Source: Verrucomicrobiota bacterium
GTDB lineage: Bacteria > Verrucomicrobiota > Kiritimatiellia > CAJWTS01
Reading direction: 5' to 3'
DNA: 59,608 bases
NCBI GenBank assembly: GCA_027623315.1
Contig: JAQBYD010000018.1
Span: forward strand, 1-59,608
The notes beneath the pieces are model-generated. The model was not told the DNA's origin and did not search any database. It worked only from the letters and a program-made list of their open reading frames with translations. Positions 13,879-22,989 of this stretch are shown here, piece by piece. Every line of letters starts with the position of its first letter. The first letter of the stretch is position 1. Position numbers and translations under genes: made by a program.

Positions 13879-16800
13879 GTGTACCTTAAGTCGATAGAAC
13901 TGAACGGATTCAAGAGCTTTGCCAACAAGACGACCCTCGGTTTCCGGCCGGGCATGATGGCTATCGTGGGCCCCAACGGTTGCGGCAAGAGTAACGTATG
14001 CGAAGCCATCCGCTGGGTGCTTGGAGAGAAGAGCGCCAAAGCCCTGCGCGGCAAGAAGATGGAGGACGTCATCTTCAATGGGGCCGACGGAAGACGCCCC
14101 CTCGGCATGGCCGAGGTCAGCATCACATTCGGCGATTGCGAGAGCACGCTGGAGACCGAATTCAACGAAGTAACCGTATCGAGGCGTGTCTTCCGTTCGG
14201 GCGACAATCAGTACCTGATTAATAAGAAGCTCTGCCGCCTCAAGGATATCCAGCGACTGTTCATGGACACTGGAATCGGCACGGTCTCCTACTCCATGCT
14301 CGAACAGGGGCACATCGACCGCATCCTGAGCTCACGTCCCGAGGACCGACGCTCGATCTTCGAGGAGGCGAGCGGCATCAACAAGTTTAAGAATGACCGC
14401 ATTGAGGCGATTCGCAAACTCGACCACACCGAAGCCAACCTGCTGCGCCTCGACGACGTCATTCGAGAAGTGAAGCGCCAGATCGGATCCCTGCAGCGCC
14501 AGGCGGGCAAGGCCCGGCGTTACAAGACCTTGCAGGATGAGTTACGCGCGCTCGATCTCTTTCTTACCCGCGAGACACTCGAGAAAATGCACGAGGGTAT
14601 CGGCACGCTCGAGAAACAGAGTGCCGAACTGGCATCTAAACAGGCCTCCCAGCAGAGCGACGTGACGCAGATGGAGACGTCGATCCACGAACGACAGGCC
14701 GTCTTGAACCAGGCAGACCAGGAAATCGCGGCGGCCATCGAATCCGCCGCGGAGACGAAGGGCGAGCTGCAAAATCACCGCCACACGATCGCGACCAATG
14801 AAGAGCGCATCGCCGAGTATCGCGCCATGGTCAAACGCGGTTGGGAGGAGGTCGCGCGCTCGCGCACCTCCATCGAAAGCCTTGAAGCCAGCGCCACCGA
14901 GCTGGAATCCCAGGTCATTGATCTCGATGCACAGAAGACGGAAGCCCAGGAACATCTGACGTTACAGTCCGACGCTCTGGCCGAGCATCAGCGCGTGATC
15001 AATGCCGGACGCGATGAACGGCAGGACCTGCGCGCGAAGATGCTGGACCTGGAAGGCGAGATGTCGCGCCTGCAGAACGAACGCGTCAAACTCGAATCCG
15101 AGGACGGGTTGGCCACGATTCGCAGCGAGCGCCTTGCAGCCGAACAGGGGCAACTCTCCCGCCTTGTCGAAGAGTACGTCGAACGGGAACATGAGGCCGC
15201 CGGAAGCGTCGAAGCCCTGAAAATGGAGGTCGGAATTCTCCAGGGCCGCAGGGGAGAGAGTAACGGCCACAGGGCCGCGATCGACGAGCAGCTGAATGCG
15301 GTTGAACAGGTCTTGCGTGGACTGCAGTCGCAGATGACGGCCGGCCGGGCCCAACTTGAGATCCTCGGCGACAATCGAGAGCGTGAGGACCTCCCCAAGG
15401 GGAACCGTCTCGCCATGCAGGACGCAGACACCCTCGGATCGGACACGGGCGCTGTGCTCGGCACACTCGCTGATCTTCTGAGCGTGCCGGGCAAGTACCA
15501 GCTCGCGCTCGAAGCCTCCCTGCGCTCCTGGTTGGACGCCGTCGTGCTTCAGGACCAGACGCATGCCCGCGACCTGCTCAACAAGATCGCCGCAGGCGAC
15601 CACGGTTCGACGAGAATACTGTCGGGCAAAACCGGGCAGGCCGGCTCCACCCCGGATCTGCCGCAGGGGATGTCGGGCGAGCGTCTTTCCGAGCAAGTAA
15701 CGTGTGACCCATCCGTGCGCGGCGTCGTCACCGCGCTACTCGGTCAAGTCCTCGTCGTCGACTCGCTCGCCGCCGCGCCGGCAACCATTCCGGAGGACTG
15801 GGCCGTCGCAACGCTGGACGGCAGCGTCCTTCGCGGTACCTACGCGTACGAGCATTGGTGCCCGGCGGACGAGCAGGATAATCCGGTCTCCCGCAAACAT
15901 CAGGCCGAGCGTCTCACGTCCGAACTCAGCGAGATCGAAAAGAAACTTTCCGACGGCGAGTCCGAACACGCCCGGATCACGTCCGAGAAGGATGTGATCG
16001 CACGAGAGAGAAGTGTCCTGGATGCCGAAGCGGACGCCCATCAGCTCTCCCTCGCGACGACCGAAGGCGAGCACCGCTTGCTATCGAAGGAGACCGCGCA
16101 GGTCCGTCAGCGTCTCGAAACCGTACGCTATGAACTCAAGGAGATCGCCGACAAGGGATCGCAGGGGCGAGATGCGAGGGAGTCCCTCGCCAAGCGGCAC
16201 GAGAAGGCGGAGGATGCGATCCGGTCGGTGCGTGACCGCGTTGAGCAGCTCAACAAGGAGCTTCACAAACTGGAAAGCGAACAGTCCGCGCTCTACAACA
16301 CGATGACCGACCGCAAGGTGCGCTACACGGAGGTTGATCAGAGGCTCAGTCATACCGCCTCGCAGCGGGAGTCCGTGGATGCTCGTCTGCGCGAACTGCG
16401 TACCGACATCGAGGGCGAGCAGCAAGCCCTGGAGTCATACGATGCGAACATCTCCTCGCTGTCCGAGCAAACCGATACGGCGCGAAACCGTATCCCTGAG
16501 CTCAGTGAAGCACTGGAGAGCCGAAACCGGTTGCTTGAGGAGACCCGAAAGAAGCGCGAAGATGCGGCCTCCGAACTGCGCGGCATGGAGGACCACCTGT
16601 CCGGGCTTCGCTCCACACTCGACGCAGTTCGCGAGACGCGGTCCGATGTCGCCGTCAAACTAGCGGAAGCCCGCATGCGCCGCGAGAACCTGGTCGAGCG
16701 CGTGTGTTCGGATTACGGCGTCGTTGTGGAGGACATCTCCCAGCATCCGGAGCCGGAGTGGGATCATTCACGGCCCTCGCCGGAAGCGCTTGAAACCCGG

Positions 16801-17568
16801 GTAGCGGAGCTACGCACCAAGATGGAAGCCATCGGCCCGGTGAACCTGGTGGCCATCGAGGAGTACCAGGAACTTGAGGAGCGTTTTGAGTTCCTGACCA
16901 AGCAACGTGACGACCTCGTCAATGCCAAGCAGCAACTGATCGACATGATCAAGAAGATCAACCAGACCACCTCCGAGCTCTTCACATCGACCTTTGTACG
17001 CGTCAACGAGAACTTCCAGGCGGTCTTCTCCAAACTATTCGGCGGCGGGATCGCGAAGCTCGTGCTGACGAATGAAGAGGATGTCCTCGAGTGCGGGGTC
17101 GAGATTATCGCACGCCCTCCCGGGAAACAGCTTCAGAACATCTCCCTGCTCTCCGGCGGCGAACGCACGATGACCGCGGTGGCGCTTCTCTTTTCGATCT
17201 ACATGATCAAACCCAGCCCGTTCTGTGTGCTGGACGAGTTGGATGCGGCCCTGGACGACTCGAACATCGGGCGTTTCATTGACATCCTCAGCGGGTTCCT
17301 GGATCAATCCCAGTTCATCATCGTGACCCACAATCGAAAAACCGTTGCGGCGGCCGATGTCCTGTTCGGCGTGACCATGGTCAAAAACACCGGAGTCTCC
17401 AAGATCGTATCGATCAAATTCAACGATACGCCCGAGCGTCAGCCGGAGAAGATTCAGGCAGCTCCGCCGCGCTTGGCCGAAGCAGAGGACGCCGCCCCCG
17501 ATCCGGCCGAGACCAACGACGAGGCGCCGCGGCCGGAAGCCGCACTCGCTGACACGACGAGCGAGTGA
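13879..17568 (+). CDS. smc: Chromosome partition ATPase SMC
   Basis: A 1229-residue protein, the usual SMC size. N-terminal ATPase half with FKSFANKT and Walker A GPNGCGKSN (31-39); long coiled coil (about 170-500); hinge around 515-670 (AVLGTLADLLSVPGKY and GVVTALLGQVLVVDSL); returning coiled coil (about 680-1020); C-terminal half with signature LLSGGERTMTAVAL (from about 1090) and Walker B FCVLDELDAALDD (from about 1115). The last 50 residues are acidic and alanine/proline-rich. Start GTG 13879 has GAGAGGA 7 nt upstream. It condenses and segregates chromosomes with ScpA/ScpB, which are not in the window. A 12-bp-stem hairpin follows the stop. Confidence 0.97.
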   Translation: MYLKSIELNGFKSFANKTTLGFRPGMMAIVGPNGCGKSNVCEAIRWVLGEKSAKALRGKKMEDVIFNGADGRRPLGMAEVSITFGDCESTLETEFNEVTVSRRVFRSGDNQYLINKKLCRLKDIQRLFMDTGIGTVSYSMLEQGHIDRILSSRPEDRRSIFEEASGINKFKNDRIEAIRKLDHTEANLLRLDDVIREVKRQIGSLQRQAGKARRYKTLQDELRALDLFLTRETLEKMHEGIGTLEKQSAELASKQASQQSDVTQMETSIHERQAVLNQADQEIAAAIESAAETKGELQNHRHTIATNEERIAEYRAMVKRGWEEVARSRTSIESLEASATELESQVIDLDAQKTEAQEHLTLQSDALAEHQRVINAGRDERQDLRAKMLDLEGEMSRLQNERVKLESEDGLATIRSERLAAEQGQLSRLVEEYVEREHEAAGSVEALKMEVGILQGRRGESNGHRAAIDEQLNAVEQVLRGLQSQMTAGRAQLEILGDNREREDLPKGNRLAMQDADTLGSDTGAVLGTLADLLSVPGKYQLALEASLRSWLDAVVLQDQTHARDLLNKIAAGDHGSTRILSGKTGQAGSTPDLPQGMSGERLSEQVTCDPSVRGVVTALLGQVLVVDSLAAAPATIPEDWAVATLDGSVLRGTYAYEHWCPADEQDNPVSRKHQAERLTSELSEIEKKLSDGESEHARITSEKDVIARERSVLDAEADAHQLSLATTEGEHRLLSKETAQVRQRLETVRYELKEIADKGSQGRDARESLAKRHEKAEDAIRSVRDRVEQLNKELHKLESEQSALYNTMTDRKVRYTEVDQRLSHTASQRESVDARLRELRTDIEGEQQALESYDANISSLSEQTDTARNRIPELSEALESRNRLLEETRKKREDAASELRGMEDHLSGLRSTLDAVRETRSDVAVKLAEARMRRENLVERVCSDYGVVVEDISQHPEPEWDHSRPSPEALETRVAELRTKMEAIGPVNLVAIEEYQELEERFEFLTKQRDDLVNAKQQLIDMIKKINQTTSELFTSTFVRVNENFQAVFSKLFGGGIAKLVLTNEEDVLECGVEIIARPPGKQLQNISLLSGGERTMTAVALLFSIYMIKPSPFCVLDELDAALDDSNIGRFIDILSGFLDQSQFIIVTHNRKTVAAADVLFGVTMVKNTGVSKIVSIKFNDTPERQPEKIQAAPPRLAEAEDAAPDPAETNDEAPRPEAALADTTSE

Positions 17569-17578
17569 TACGTCCACG

Positions 17579-17605
17579 GTAGAAGCGGCGGGACGCCGCT
17601 TCTAC
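17579..17605. repeat. REP-like perfect palindrome after smc
   Basis: GTAGAAGCGGCG (17579-17590) and CGCCGCTTCTAC (17594-17605) are exact inverted repeats around GGA, 10 bp after the smc stop. There is no trailing T run, so termination would need to be factor-dependent. Very similar GC palindromes are scattered between genes in many environmental bacterial genomes, hence REP-like. Confidence 0.75.
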
Positions 17606-17644
17606 TCGACAACGCACTCTTGCCACTGCACCCTCCCCAACCAC

Positions 17645-18433
17645 ATGCAGCCTGACCTGGAATCACTACTCGACTGCGCCATCACGGCCGCGAAGAGAGC
17701 CGGCCACCACGCACTGGAGAACGCCAGTCGGCGATCCGAGGTCATTGCACGCGCGGAACACGACGTAAAGTTGGCGCTCGACGTGGAGTGCCAGGAGATT
17801 GCTGAGCGGGAAATCCAATCACGGTATGCGGACCACCAGTTCCTGGGAGAAGAATCCCCGGCGAACGCAGTGCTGAACGCCGGGTCCCCCTATCTCTGGA
17901 TTGTCGACCCTATCGACGGAACCGTTAATTTCTCGCATGCCTACCCCTACTGGTGCTGCTCCGTCGCCGTCCAACACGCGGGTCAGGTTGTCGCGGGCTG
18001 CGTCTACAACCCCCTGTGCGATGAAGTCTATTGCGCCACGACGAACTCCCCGGCCCAATGTAACGGCACACCCATTGCTGTCTCCCAGACCGCCGACCTG
18101 TCGAGAGCGCTTGTGATGACCGGAACCGACAAGAACGAGAATACGAATCACCCATCGGGCGATGTCTTTCTCCGTATTGCGAGCGCGGTGCAGCGCCCGC
18201 GCGTGGCGGGTTCGGCTGCGCTCGACATCTGTCGCGTGGCATGCGGACAGGCCGATGCCTACTTTGAGGCAGGTGTCTATCTATGGGATGTGGCCGCGGC
18301 GGGATTGATCCTGCGCCAGGCCGGTGGCCGGACCGATGTACTGCGCGAATTGCCCACGCCGCATTGCATCAGCTACATCGCGACCAACGGGCACTTCCAC
18401 GACGCCTTCTCGTCGCTTGTCACTGGCTCATAG
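17645..18433 (+). CDS. Inositol monophosphatase family phosphatase
   Basis: A 262-residue cytoplasmic enzyme of the Mg-dependent IMPase superfamily: GEE (68-70), IVDPIDGTVNF (86-96) with the metal-binding D-P-x-D-G-T-x-N-F, and AYFEAGVYLWDVAAAGLILRQAGG (about 214-238) with the third W-D metal motif. Members hydrolyse inositol, histidinol or fructose-1,6-bis-phosphates, or PAP. A histidinol-phosphatase (HisN) role is attractive because hisD and hisC are in the window, but they are 36 kb away, so substrate is open. Length is normal for the family. Confidence 0.88.
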   Translation: MQPDLESLLDCAITAAKRAGHHALENASRRSEVIARAEHDVKLALDVECQEIAEREIQSRYADHQFLGEESPANAVLNAGSPYLWIVDPIDGTVNFSHAYPYWCCSVAVQHAGQVVAGCVYNPLCDEVYCATTNSPAQCNGTPIAVSQTADLSRALVMTGTDKNENTNHPSGDVFLRIASAVQRPRVAGSAALDICRVACGQADAYFEAGVYLWDVAAAGLILRQAGGRTDVLRELPTPHCISYIATNGHFHDAFSSLVTGS

Positions 18434-18450
18434 GCCAAGTCCGAAATCTT

Positions 18451-18480
18451 GACAGGACGATTACGGGCAGGACGATTTTC
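18451..18480. repeat. Half copy of the family A array
   Basis: GACAGGACGATTACG and GGCAGGACGATTTTC are two 15-bp units nearly identical to 3418-3447, 17 bp after the phosphatase gene stop. I find no inverted partner within the next 120 bp. The gap 18434-18599 contains nothing else I can support. Confidence 0.8.
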
Positions 18481-18599
18481 GAAAGCGGCGGCACTGATTC
18501 ACATCCGATGCCCGGACGCAACTACCGTCTCGGGAGACACGAGGTCATGTTCTTCGTCTGATCGTACTGCACTCGATCGCAGAGATGCCGTGCCGAGCG

Positions 18600-19004
18600 C
18601 TAGCGTTCCGAGTTGGGCGGTGCGCGAAGCGCGAACTCGATCGCCGGGGATCCAGTAGCGGCGCGGGCGATTCGCCAGTGATACCAGAACGTGGCATTGG
18701 CCCCGTCGGTCTCTACGGAAGGCTCCTCGCTGAAGCGCCAGTGCGTGGACTCGAGGGCCTCCAGTCGCTCCGGACCGAATCCCAGGTGCGTTCGAGTCAC
18801 CACGCGACGGACCTCGTAGGCCAGTTCATTGATCTCACGCGCCGTCTGCGACGCACGAACCGCGGCCGTCTGGGCGCTGACGAGGGCAACCCCGATGGCC
18901 GCAATAATCGCCGTGGCGATGAGAATTTCGAGGAATGTGAAGCCCGCTACGGCCGCAGATCGTGTTGCGTGGATCGCAACCTTGGAGGCACGTGCTTTCG
19001 TCAC
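18600..19004 (-). CDS. Type II secretion/type IV pilin-like minor pseudopilin (GspI-like)
   Basis: A 134-residue protein with a class III prepilin signal: a basic leader, cleavage at G followed by FTFLEILIATAIIAAIGVAL (22-41), Glu at +5 of the mature protein, then a soluble domain. The position after gspG suggests GspI/GspH or a general minor pseudopilin. GTG 19004 has AGAGG about 11 nt upstream. Mature chains would be processed by a prepilin peptidase (not in the window) and join a periplasmic pseudopilus. Confidence 0.75.
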   Translation of the reverse strand: MTKARASKVAIHATRSAAVAGFTFLEILIATAIIAAIGVALVSAQTAAVRASQTAREINELAYEVRRVVTRTHLGFGPERLEALESTHWRFSEEPSVETDGANATFWYHWRIARAATGSPAIEFALRAPPNSER

Positions 19005-19048
19005 GATCGTCTATCCTCTCTGACCCGCGATGGCTCCTATTCAGCCTA

Positions 19049-19534
19049 TTACAGATCGAGACTGGAGATGTCGGTCTCGTAACCATCGCCGCCGGGTTCA
19101 CCGTCGCTTCCGTAACTGATCACTTCGTAGGGCGCATCATCGCGACCGGGTATCAGGTAAACAAAATCGTGTCCCCAGCCGTCCCGGGGGACGAGACGAC
19201 TGTCGAGGTAGCCCTCCTCAGGATAGTTCTCGGGAATCGGTTCGGTGTCAGGAAACACGCACAGCGCCAGGAGGGCCTGCTGCTGCGTTGGATACTGACC
19301 ATGGTTGGCCATGTACATCTGCAGCGCGCCCTTGAACGTTCGAATCTGCAGCCGCGTGGCCTCGATCCGCGTCTTCTTGAGATGGCCGATCATCGAGAAT
19401 CCAACCACCCCGGCCAGAATCCCGATAATCACAATCGAGATTAGGATTTCGAGGAACGTGAACCCGGACCGGGATTTCGGCCGTGAATGACGCGAATCGG
19501 TCCTCGCTCTTCGAACTGCGGGGGAATGGAGCAT
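19049..19534 (-). CDS. gspG: Major pseudopilin GspG of a type II secretion system
   Basis: A 161-residue protein: leader ending SRSG, then FTFLEILISIVIIGILAGVVG, and the GspG-specific features LQIRTFKGALQMYMANHGQYPTQQQALLAL and PRDGWGHDFVYLIPG...YEVISYGSDGEPGGDGYETDI, in which the acidic G-x-D-G-x-P-G-G-D loop binds calcium. The start at 19534 (ATG, GGGAG upstream) gives a 24-residue leader; an upstream start would overlap the epimerase gene. Other gsp genes (GspE, F, D) are not in the window. Confidence 0.9.
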   Translation of the reverse strand: MLHSPAVRRARTDSRHSRPKSRSGFTFLEILISIVIIGILAGVVGFSMIGHLKKTRIEATRLQIRTFKGALQMYMANHGQYPTQQQALLALCVFPDTEPIPENYPEEGYLDSRLVPRDGWGHDFVYLIPGRDDAPYEVISYGSDGEPGGDGYETDISSLDL

Positions 19535-19584
19535 CGAACCCGCGTCTCCCGAAAACTTGCGCCAAAGCAGGATTAGTTCTGAGT

Positions 19585-20529
19585 TCAAGGCGCGCCCTTC
19601 TCCCGATACCACTCTATCGTCCGCTCCAAACCGTCTTCAAACGTCACCGTGGGCTGCCATCCGAGAATCTCTCTGGCGCGTGTGGAATCCGCCTGCGAAT
19701 CCCTCACGTCTCCGGCGCGCGTGCCCTCATGCACCGGTTCGAGGTCGTCCCGCCTCGAGAGCTCGATGATTGCCTGGGCCAATTCGAGCACCGATGTGCG
19801 GCGGCCCCACGCTACGTTGAATACACCCCCGGCCCCGTCCGTCGATCCGTTACAACAGCATTCGATGGCGCGCACGACATCCTCGACGTACGTGAAATCC
19901 CGCGTCTGTCCGCCATCGCCGTGAATGCGTGGCGACTGACCGTTCAGAACGGACGAGATGAAGCTGGGAATGACGGCTGCATAGTCCGATGCGGGATACT
20001 GGCGGGGGCCGAAGACATTGAAGTAACGCAACGCATACGCGTTGAGCCCGTACAACTCATGGAAAATTCGGCAATAGTGTTCCCCGGTCAGCTTCTGCAG
20101 GGCATAGGGCGACAGTGGACACGGCGTCATCCCTTCATGCTTGGGTAACTCGACCGTGTTCCCGTAAACGGACGACGAGGATGAAAAGACGAAGCGCTCG
20201 ACCCCGGCATCGCGAGACGCCACGAGCATATTCAGCGTGCCCCGAATATTCACATCGTCGGAGCTCAAGGGGTCTTCCACGGACCGCGCGACGGAGGGGC
20301 GGGCGGCGAGGTGGAGCACGGCGCGTACTCCGTCGGTCGCGCTTCGCGCCGTCGTCAGATCACAAATGTCACCCTCCACGAAGTCAATGGCGTCGGCAAC
20401 ATGCTGCAGGTTCGAGCGGTGCCCGGTCCGGCAATTGTCCAGAACTCGCACGGATGCGCCCTTCTCGACGAGGTAGGTGACGACATTGGAGCCGATAAAA
20501 CCGGCTCCGCCTGTTACGAGGTAGTCCAT
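19585..20529 (-). CDS. NAD-dependent nucleotide-sugar 4-epimerase/dehydratase (extended SDR)
   Basis: A 314-residue extended short-chain dehydrogenase. VTGGAGFIGSNVV (5-17) is the Rossmann NAD-binding loop, VLDNCRTGH the next strand, FSSSSSVYGN and YALQK (Y-x-x-x-K) the catalytic S/Y/K triad, and ALRYFNVFGPRQYPASDYAAVIP the substrate loop. It is closest in style to UDP-glucose, UDP-GlcNAc or UDP-glucuronate 4-epimerases. Located between lptD and gspG in the envelope operon, it likely supplies a sugar for LPS or surface glycan. The precise substrate is not deducible. Confidence 0.87.
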   Translation of the reverse strand: MDYLVTGGAGFIGSNVVTYLVEKGASVRVLDNCRTGHRSNLQHVADAIDFVEGDICDLTTARSATDGVRAVLHLAARPSVARSVEDPLSSDDVNIRGTLNMLVASRDAGVERFVFSSSSSVYGNTVELPKHEGMTPCPLSPYALQKLTGEHYCRIFHELYGLNAYALRYFNVFGPRQYPASDYAAVIPSFISSVLNGQSPRIHGDGGQTRDFTYVEDVVRAIECCCNGSTDGAGGVFNVAWGRRTSVLELAQAIIELSRRDDLEPVHEGTRAGDVRDSQADSTRAREILGWQPTVTFEDGLERTIEWYREKGAP

Positions 20530-20586
20530 CTTCAGAGGTTCAGGGCTTTAGGGCAGCCTTCACGTTTCAGCCTTCGTCCTTATCCT

Positions 20587-22929
20587 CTACCTCGCACCGA
20601 TCCCCACGTTCGGGAAGTCGGTGAGCCAAAATTCGATCGTCGCCTGCCATTCATCGTCGCGCACCGAACCGTCGCTGCGCTGGTGACTCGGGACCACGCC
20701 GACGCCCGCTCTCCAGGCCAGGCACTCCAGCGTACGCTGCACCCCCACCGCGACTTCCTCGAGCTCCGCCGCCTCAAACTCATGCCGCCCATAAAGGCTG
20801 AACGACCACTCCGGATTCGGGGTGAAGATCAGCTCGCCGAGCAGGAGACTCGTCGTCTCGATACTCGTCTCGCGATAGCGGTACTCGAGGTCACTGCTCC
20901 ACGGCCCTCCGGATCGCAGATGGACTTCGGTGTTGAGGCGATTGAGCAGCGATTCCTCGAAGTCATAGGAAAGGAAGACCTCGAGATCCACCCAATCCGC
21001 GGCCGTGATCTCGGCGTCGATCTCGAGCGGCGTGAGATCCCGGCCGGTATTGCTGACGTCCTCGATCAGCAACGACGTGCGGGCGTCGACATCGACGAGA
21101 TCGTGCGAGCGTCCGAATCGCTTGGCCTGCATCTTGTTACGCAAACCAAAGGTGACGGTATGCGCTTCGTTGAGAGTATCCACGCGGTCGAACGGGAGCA
21201 ACTCGGACGGGACCAGGTCTGGCTCGGGAATGTAGGTGTAGTTCACTCTGGGCTCAATCACGTGCCGCAACAGCTCGCCGGAAGCGGACTCGTACATGCC
21301 GAAGGCCTTGAAGGAACTCTCCACCCCGAACTCAACGATATTTCGAAGATCCGCACTACCCTCCACCTGCCGCGTAACGGCGTCCCCTTGCACGAATTCG
21401 GCGGTCACGACGCTGCCGGTCGAGCCGTCCGCCTCGATCGTCGCATTGGTGACCAAGGCCAGAACCAGCGGGGTCTCGGTGGCGAAGTCGCGGGTATCCG
21501 AATAGTAGGTTGCGCGATACCCGACTCGCGGAATCACGTTGAGAAACCCGAGTTGCTTGGTCGGGTACAGCAGCGCGTTTCTGGAGTCGAGGCGGAACGA
21601 GGAGTAATCATCCGTGGTCGAACCGTCCGGGAAAAGCCGCTCCAGGTATCCAATCGAAGTCTCCCCCTCGTAGAAATAGGGGCTGTCGGCGATCCTTTGA
21701 CGGGGAAAGGTGACGCTTCCCTCGGGAGTGCGGGCGGTAATTTCGTAAAAATCGTTGAGACGGGGGCGCAGCAGCAGCTCGGCGGTATACCAGTCGTCGC
21801 GGTGCGTAAAGGCCGCAAAGTTATCGGGAATTGCCGAAGCGCGGTAGTCGCGATCAAAGAAATCCTCCAGGACATCCGGATCGCTGAGGTAACTGAAGTC
21901 CGCGATGAAATAGTCTTTCGGGGTAAAGGTCGCGGAATGCTGGAGTCGCAGGCGGTAGCGCTCGTTGTCGACCACCGAGCCGGTGGGATCCTCGTTATCC
22001 TCAAAGGGCATATCGTCGTCGATGTAATAGCCACCGACTTGTCCGTACCATGCGTTATCCACGGGATCTCGCCACGCGAAGTCCTGCCCGACTCCGACTC
22101 CGCGCTCGCTGTAGACGTCGATGTGGGACTCGCTTCGAACGATATCGTTGAGCGGGGTCCGGTACGAACTGAGCAAAAACCCACCCAGACGACTGTTGTA
22201 CCCCGGCTGAAAATGCCAGCCGACGTCTTCGTCGAGATTCTTGGTCCAATAGGGAGTCCACATCACGGGGACACGTCCGAAATATATGGACGTCCCATAG
22301 CCCTTGATGCGCTCGCCCGGCGTCACCACCATCTTGCGGGCCCTGACACGGTAGGGCGGATAGGGGTCGTTCGGGTCACAGGTGGTGCCTTCAGCGTCGC
22401 GCAGGATGTACTCGTTCTTCGACACCTGGTCGACCTCCATCGCACGCAACGTAAAGGGATCTTCGCGGTAAACCGAACGCTTCCCGCTGCGGCCACTTCC
22501 CCGAAAGGTCTTCTGATTGATGTCGTACTCCAACTCGTCGCCGCGCCACTCCTTGCCCGCTTCGATCACGATCACGTTCCCGGAAGCGCGGCCCTTCCCG
22601 GTCTTCTGGTTGAAGCGAATCTCGTCGGCGCGCAGCTCGGATCCCGTGTCCTGGCGGATGATGACAGCGTTACCCTTCAGAATCAGACTGCCCGACGTGC
22701 GGTCGTATTCGAATTCGTCCGCACGTGTGTCTACGGGAACGCGGCCGTCCGGTGCGGCGGGGGCGACGGCGTCAGCCGGTGCGGTCGCATCCTGCGCGGC
22801 CATGGGATTGGCGACGAGCATCCCCATGACGAGAACGGCCGGAATCGGTATTCGCCGTCGTGCAACGGCTGCGGTCGTCAATCCTGTGGTCCGCCGGTTC
22901 GGGACGCTCTCGCATTCACAATCAGGCAT
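20587..22929 (-). CDS. lptD: LPS-assembly outer membrane protein LptD
   Basis: A 780-residue precursor. Signal region RRRIPIPAVLVMGMLVANPMAAQDA (start chosen at 22929: ATG with GGGAGA 8 nt upstream). Then the OstA/LptA-like beta-jellyroll: DTRADEFEYDRTSGSLILKGNAVI, LRADEIRFNQKTGKGRASGNVIV, GDELEYDINQKTFRGSG, which takes LPS from the periplasmic bridge, and from about 230 a long beta-barrel with alternating aromatic strands ending FPNVGIGAR. LptD forms the outer-membrane LPS pore with the lipoprotein LptE, encoded here at 41876. It lies in one operon with rodA/mrdA/mre and rng. Confidence 0.9.
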   Translation of the reverse strand: MPDCECESVPNRRTTGLTTAAVARRRIPIPAVLVMGMLVANPMAAQDATAPADAVAPAAPDGRVPVDTRADEFEYDRTSGSLILKGNAVIIRQDTGSELRADEIRFNQKTGKGRASGNVIVIEAGKEWRGDELEYDINQKTFRGSGRSGKRSVYREDPFTLRAMEVDQVSKNEYILRDAEGTTCDPNDPYPPYRVRARKMVVTPGERIKGYGTSIYFGRVPVMWTPYWTKNLDEDVGWHFQPGYNSRLGGFLLSSYRTPLNDIVRSESHIDVYSERGVGVGQDFAWRDPVDNAWYGQVGGYYIDDDMPFEDNEDPTGSVVDNERYRLRLQHSATFTPKDYFIADFSYLSDPDVLEDFFDRDYRASAIPDNFAAFTHRDDWYTAELLLRPRLNDFYEITARTPEGSVTFPRQRIADSPYFYEGETSIGYLERLFPDGSTTDDYSSFRLDSRNALLYPTKQLGFLNVIPRVGYRATYYSDTRDFATETPLVLALVTNATIEADGSTGSVVTAEFVQGDAVTRQVEGSADLRNIVEFGVESSFKAFGMYESASGELLRHVIEPRVNYTYIPEPDLVPSELLPFDRVDTLNEAHTVTFGLRNKMQAKRFGRSHDLVDVDARTSLLIEDVSNTGRDLTPLEIDAEITAADWVDLEVFLSYDFEESLLNRLNTEVHLRSGGPWSSDLEYRYRETSIETTSLLLGELIFTPNPEWSFSLYGRHEFEAAELEEVAVGVQRTLECLAWRAGVGVVPSHQRSDGSVRDDEWQATIEFWLTDFPNVGIGAR

Positions 22930-22989
22930 ATTTGATTCTCCCTGCAGCTTTGTGTTACGCGTCGATTCGTGGTTCAAGTCCTGCAGAGC

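Noticed and set aside
20311-22935. Long open frame on the plus strand opposite lptD
   Set aside because: It mirrors lptD codons, lacks any family motif and is explained by GC-rich antisense reading; lptD has clear domains and a signal peptide.
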